DNA from: Phytoseiulus persimilis | Lineage: Eukaryota; Arthropoda; Arachnida; Mesostigmata; Phytoseiidae | Length of the DNA: 64,000 bases | Direction: 5' to 3' | NCBI GenBank assembly: GCA_037576195.1 | Contig: CM075103.1 | Span: 3,534,001-3,598,000, forward strand | In this document: positions 59,722 to 64,000 of the stretch, piece by piece | How positions within the stretch are numbered: the stretch's first letter is position 1 | Layout: each line of letters starts with the position of its first letter | Program-made: the position numbers and the translations under genes | The notes under the pieces: generated by a model | Seen by the model: only the letters and a program-made list of their open reading frames with translations | Told to the model about the DNA's origin: nothing | Databases searched by the model: none

Positions 59722-60235
59722 GTAGTCGAATTTTCGATTCGGCATGCGATCGGCGAGATTTCATGCTTATATACTATGTAGGATCTCGAATCACCCGAAA
59801 CAAAAATTGAACGTTGGAGCGGTGATCAGGTTTCCAAGGGTGCAAACGTATGACCTAATAATCCTAGCACCGGCTCATATTTCCAGATTGCTATGAAAGT
59901 TACTTCTCAAACACAGGAAGATTGGTTCTCATACGATGGATCAGACGGAGCCTGGGAATACTTCGAACCGATGAGCCTCCACGAAACACATCCTCAGAAT
60001 TTTCGCGCTGTTCCGTTTGCCCGAGCTCGTATTCAATGGCTGATTGTCGTTGAGGTTTGTCACCTACAATATCCAGCCCATTGGGACCGATGTTTGAATA
60101 GAGCCATTCACCGTGAATCTGGTCAAAACACAAGTATCTTCTACGTGATCTCGATACAGTCCTCCGTCAGTTTTTGTTGGATGCGCTTCGCCTCGTGCCG
60201 TTGCCAAGCGGTAGGGCCTGGAAGCTCAGGCGTCA
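59722..60235. other. Open stretch up to the hAT insertion, strand uncertain
   Basis: After acceptor CTCATATTTCCAG (59886) the plus strand is open to the transposon (IAMKVTSQTQEDWFSYDGSD, then GAWEYFEPMSLHETHPQNF). The minus strand over 60133-59900 is open as well and equally protein-like (IHGEWLYSNIGPNGLDIVGD). I cannot choose. Confidence 0.25.
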
Positions 60236-60243
60236 CTCATAAG
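60236..60243 (+). repeat. 8-bp target-site duplication, left (CTCATAAG)
   Basis: Identical to 61335-61342, immediately flanking the hAT element. Eight bp is the diagnostic hAT duplication length. Confidence 0.93.
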
Positions 60244-60538
60244 TAGACATGAGTTTGCGTAGTCCGGGGTACGGGCCGTACCCGAGGTACGGAAAGTACG
60301 GAGAATATAATTCAGCATTATTTCTCGCAGTAGTGGACGTACCGAGAGTACAGATTCCTCGGTAAGCACGGGAAGTCTAGATATTACGGAATGAGACTTT
60401 CGAGGAAGCAATATTTTAGAAATTTGAGTTTGATGCGGGATACGCAGAGTACGGAAAATATAATTCGGCATCTATTCTCGCAGTAGTAGACGTACCGAGA
60501 GTACAGAATCTTCGGAGAGCACGGGAAGTCTAGATATT
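60244..60538 (+). repeat. Left terminal inverted repeat of the hAT element
   Basis: It contains a palindromic subterminal motif (GTACGGGCCGTAC) and two 85-bp direct repeats (60301-60385 and 60454-60538), each starting GARAATATAATTC and ending GGGAAGTCTAGATATT. Confidence 0.9.
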
Positions 60539-60630
60539 CAACATACTTCCTGGAATCAATCAGTTATGGCGTTTTCCTGTGAGAACTTCGCCCATGGTTT
60601 TGCCTTCGCGTAAAAATCTTCCAACAGGAG

Positions 60631-61032
60631 CTAGTCAGCGAAACGTTCATCATCCTGGCGCTCTTGCGTGTATCGCCTGGTGTCGCGAGCTTTACTGAAG
60701 GCTCGCTCAGCGGGCACGCTTGTTGGTTGAAGTACCTTTAGCGTTTCTGACAGCGATTCCGGCAGAGTGTCGAAGCCCTCTAAGTGAAGTTTGATTATCT
60801 TCTGCGGAGAACACGACCACGCATGTCGCTCATCTTCGTCGCGGTCGAGAAAAGCTTCGTATACATCCTGAGTGTCTCGATGTAGCTCGCGTTGCTCCGC
60901 GTTGGCCCACAGTGTGGCTGTTTGCCGCTCGGCACGAATTCCCACCGGAGTCCGATGACAATCTCGAATTTCTGCCTCCATGGAAGTGATTTGGCGATTT
61001 GGAGCGCTAGAGTTTTGTAGAGCCCTGCACAA
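60631..61032 (-). pseudogene. hAT transposase C-terminal (hATC dimerisation) fragment
   Basis: 133 codons ending FAD before the stop. Residues 90-118 read LPESLSETLKVLQPTSVPAE then RAFSKARDT, matching the hAT dimerisation signature (...TSxPxERxFSxA...). Residues 40-75 are acidic and Gln/Arg-rich, as in the linker before that domain. A full hAT transposase is several hundred residues with an RNase H-like DDE fold, and none of that is present. The first Met lies at the inner edge of the right inverted repeat, so the transposase was deleted down to its tail. Alone it cannot catalyse transposition. A role as a dimerising modulator would be speculation. Confidence 0.8.
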
Positions 61033-61334
61033 TATCTGGACTTCCCGCGCCCTCCGAAGATTCTCTACTCTCGGTACGTCTACTACTGCGAGAATAGATG
61101 CCGAATTATATTTTCCGTACTTTGCGTATTCAGCATCAAACTCAAATTTCTAAAATATTGCTTCCTCGAAAGTTTCATTCCGTAATATCTAGACTTCCCG
61201 TGCTCACCTAGGATTCTGTACTCTCGGTACGTTGTCTACTGCGAGAACTAATGCTGAATTATATTTTGCGTACTTTCCGAACTTTGCGTACCTCCGGTAC
61301 GGCCCGTACCCCGGACTACGCAAACTCATGTCTA
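61031..61334 (-). repeat. Right terminal inverted repeat of the hAT element
   Basis: The reverse complement of the left repeat with scattered mismatches. It carries the same two internal direct repeats. Confidence 0.9.
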
Positions 61335-61342
61335 CTCATAAG
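61335..61342 (+). repeat. 8-bp target-site duplication, right (CTCATAAG)
   Basis: A perfect match to 60236-60243. Confidence 0.93.
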
Positions 61343-63179
61343 TCGCCATCCATCAATCCATGAACATATGCTTGAGAAGATCGTTGAATAATTTCCGGTC
61401 GCGAAGTGGAGAACTTTTCACCCGGTTTACCCTCCACCTCTAGGAAGGGATGGATAGTGTAAGAAAATCGAATCCCGAACTTCGACAATCCATGTTTCGA
61501 CAACTCGGATCACTCCCCTCTTTAAATCTGCCTAATCCCCTCATGATACCTGTCAAATTAAATCGTGTCACAACACAGGCGACTGTATCTTGGGATTCTC
61601 GCTGGTTCCGACATCGACGCTATTTTCCTTTCTTTTTCCACAAGTACAGATACAGCGAACACGGAATCTCTGTCGGAACGGAATGATTTCTCTAGTAGCC
61701 TCCTAGAGTTCATGAAGTGCCGTATACTGGGTTGTCCCGGATTCGATTTCTAGCACCTCACTCAGAAACTCCGCATTTCAGAGGAAAAAAAATTCTCCGT
61801 TGGCAGTTTGGCGTTCCGTTTCATCAACAGAGGAACACTTCAGAAATACTCGAGGTTTTGAGGCATGGTACCGAAAAACCGTTTCTGTTCTGGGGCTTCT
61901 CGCTGAAACCGTCTTGAATAAGGACGTCATTGACTCACACGGTGATTGAATGCAAGAATGTATGTTTCCCATTTTTCTCTCGATGCTGATATCGTGTGGG
62001 CCACTTCACCGGGATAGTGAGAAGTTCTGAGGAGAAGTACGAGAAAGGGAATCGAAAATATCGCAATAGAGATCACAGACTCCCTGGACCGATATCTACA
62101 GAGCTCTCGAGACGTTCGTGACATGTTTCACCCAGGATGAAAATTCCTCAGAATCAAAGTCACGAAGCTTCAATCAATTTCCTCGAACGCAACAAGTCAC
62201 AGGAGCCACAGGTTGGACCGCGTCGTTGGCGGTGCTCGAGATCGCTTTCCATGGCGTTCGCCAATGTTCCGTGCTGGCCAGCTCCGCTACATCGGATCCG
62301 CCACATCCGAAATCGAACCTCTTCCTGATGAGGAAATTCATTCGTTCCTGTATCTTGAACGATCTGGTGTTTTTTTCATGTCCAACAGAACGATGTCCTG
62401 TAGTGATCCATCTAAAATCGGTGCAAGGTTCCCCATTCGGACCCACTTGGGCGTGTAATCCAAGTGTTATGGTTCTCCTGGTGCACAGAAGAAAGTTCAG
62501 GATCTCGTGGACGGAACGTTCCTCCCCAACTGGAGGCACCCACATTTCCAGGCGCGAGTCTTCCGCCTTCGTGATGTATCGTATGTATTTCGAATGCGTG
62601 GGCGGATTCCCGTTTCCTGAGTGGCTCTTTGAAGTTGAACCTTGAAATCGGGTACATTTTTCGATCGTCCCTGGCGATGATGAAGATGTTTCTCGTTGAA
62701 CCTCCACCTCAATGGAGCTCGTCCAACTCCCGAGAGCTTTCATAAGTCGTCTTGAAAACGCGCGGGCTATGAACTCGGACTCAGTCTTCCCTCTCTCCGC
62801 CTTTGGCATGAGAGAACACAAATCCACACTCGACTGATGAGGGAAGAGGACGCTAGATCGAACTGTCGAGCAGACCGTTGAACGGCATTGTTTTCAATTT
62901 CAGCGAGAATCCCGATCCATCAGCTCAGCTAACCTTGAGCCTGTTTATCATCAGTCCAGTCGCCGAATCACCTGGCCTGCACATCCCTGAGAGTTTTCTA
63001 TTATTCCCTCCATGGCCCAACTTTTGTGACCATAGCGGAAATTTCGTTTATTGCTCATGTCAAGATTTTCGAAAACTTCGAGCATCGCTCCCTTGTCGGA
63101 GCTTCTTGACGTCAGCAGCTGCTCAGAGGTTTCGGTGCTCATCACGCGCGGTGCTTGATAACCGTATTTTGACACTCAC
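61343..63179. other. No firm gene; open frames on both strands
   Basis: The minus strand is open over 62827-62174 (217 codons) starting just after acceptor CTTCCCTCATCAG (KAERGKTESEFIARAFSRRL; later EMWVPPVGEERSVHEILNF). The plus strand is open over 62118-62645 in the overlapping region. No domain is recognised. The minus-strand frame is slightly favoured by its acceptor and by the candidate exon upstream, but phases do not match directly. Confidence 0.3.
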
Positions 63180-63320
63180 GTCTTTTCCCTCGACTCCGTT
63201 TCCGACTCTAGATCCAGATCTTGTTTTTCAACCATCGACGTGATTTTGATCTTTTGAGGTTTGGTACTGAAAGTATCGGCTGAGGAGCTCACCGAAATTT
63301 GAACCCGTGATGGACCAACG
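63180..63320 (-). CDS. Candidate internal exon, unknown gene
   Basis: 141 nt, phase 2 to 2 (symmetric), between a very good acceptor (GTTTCCTTCCGCAG) and donor AAGAC|GTGAGT. It encodes VGPSRVQISVSSSADTFSTK, then PQKIKITSMVEKQDLDLESE and TESREK. The Ser-rich then acidic composition is that of a disordered linker. No family is assigned. Of the unassigned stretches this has the best splice evidence. Confidence 0.35.
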
Positions 63321-64000
63321 CTGCGGAAGGAAACTTTGTGATCTTCAACAATTCTCGGAGCCACGAGGAAGCCCAGAGGGCCTTGAGCGGAATTCTCGAC
63401 ACCTACGTTTTGTCCATGGCGGCTCCGGCCGCGAAGAAATTCGATGCATCCGATGTATCCGACGAGCTCACCCACATTGTTTTCTCCTCCTGGAAAGGAG
63501 AAAAGAGCTTCATTGCAGACACGTGTCAAATTTTAGTTTACCTTTTCAGTGAAGCCTTGAGAAGTGAAGACCGCTGAATCGCTATCAGCCGAAGAGGCAT
63601 CGGATTCGGTGCATGTTGGGCGCTGCCTCCGAACAGTATTATCTTCTATTTTAGCAATCGCACAGTTTGCTGCTCGGCGCCAGTGCTCGGTGACAAGTTT
63701 CCGAGCGGGAAACAATGAAGGAACCCATCGCTGATGAGCCTCAGAGTCAGCAGGACCGGCGTTGCAAGCTCGCACAAGCCCGCTGAGGATACGGCGAGAT
63801 CTTTAACGAGACATCTTCCGCCGGAACAAGTCACTTGGTCACCCGGGTGCTATAAACAACCCATGTTGAGCTTGTCGCTCACGTCGAGCAGCCGCAGTGA
63901 AACTTTCAAGGCCAGCAGCAGAAGCAGACTCCGGTGTAAAAGCTGCCGAGAGACAGTTGCTGTGAAGCCCGAACCTCACCTTGCAGTCGTCGTCGTTCGG
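63321..64000. other. No firm gene at the window end
   Basis: The plus strand is open over 63338-63577 (HEEAQRALSGILDTYVLSMA; later SFIADTCQILVYLFSEALRS), which looks helical and protein-like. The minus strand continues open upstream of the candidate exon. I cannot assign either. Confidence 0.25.

Larger units (their letters stand above)
60244..61334. mobile_element. hAT-superfamily DNA transposon derivative (1,091 bp)
   Basis: The termini are perfect inverted repeats beginning TAGACATGAGTTTGCGTAGT, flanked by the 8-bp duplication CTCATAAG. The terminal inverted repeats extend about 295-304 bp each (60244-60538 and 61031-61334), far longer than the short inverted repeats usual in hAT elements. 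The interior of about 490 bp carries a minus-strand fragment with a hAT C-terminal signature. It lacks the DDE catalytic domain and the BED zinc finger, so it is non-autonomous and would need a transposase in trans. The perfect duplication suggests a fairly recent insertion. Confidence 0.92.

Noticed and set aside
1-64000. CRISPR arrays, bacterial operons, integrases or phage genes
   Set aside because: No direct repeat-spacer structure, no compact gene arrays, and clear eukaryotic introns.

Overview
The window looks like a piece of an animal nuclear genome, most likely an arthropod. It has intron-split genes with GT-AG junctions, transposon remnants, minisatellites and long gene-poor stretches. 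There is nothing prokaryotic: no operons, no ribosome-binding-site-led genes and no CRISPR array. Base composition is balanced, so spurious open frames of 60-240 codons occur everywhere on both strands and ORF length alone is weak evidence here. An acarine (mite or tick) source is a guess from composition and from the arthropod-like end of the RNA-recognition motif; it is not proven.

The one gene I can identify with confidence is an Rbfox/Fox-1 family splicing regulator on the minus strand. Six coding exons lie between 24363 and 17546. They encode the RNA-recognition motif, split as in animal Rbfox genes with a conserved 93-nt exon, then an alanine-rich C-terminal half, and a final exon ending in the RF-x-PY signature. 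A poly(A) signal lies about 430 bp past the stop, with a possible distal pair near 15.77 kb. A possible 5' coding exon is at 33.88-33.99 kb. The introns hold two inverted copies of an interspersed repeat (19.87-21.57 kb) and a short inverted GGGAGCTCGAAAACCC repeat (23.67-24.04 kb).

The rest is mostly repeat biology. At 50.27-54.24 kb an RTE-like retroposon shell (5' CTAGCCGGCC start; 3' (ACAA)n plus TATATATAGAT tail) encloses a 45-bp minisatellite of about 76 units spanning exactly 75 periods with no net indel. Its distal part shows a 675-bp higher-order repeat. The same 45-bp unit occurs as a two-copy seed at 20.45 kb inside Rbfox, again just before an RTE-like tail. At 60.24-61.33 kb is a 1,091-bp hAT transposon derivative with a perfect 8-bp target-site duplication, roughly 300-bp terminal inverted repeats and a minus-strand fragment encoding only the hAT C-terminal dimerisation region. 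A decayed LINE endonuclease sits at 42.0-43.1 kb in an AT-richer island.

Elsewhere (1-15 kb, 24.4-41.9 kb, 44.1-50.3 kb, 54.2-64 kb) I recognise no gene. A few stretches combine good splice signals with an open frame and are listed as low-confidence candidate exons: 6513-6673 (-), 26137-26233 (+), 35226-35342 (+), 39088-39153 (-), 59461-59721 (+, sushi-like) and 63180-63320 (-). Transcript data would be needed to decide them.
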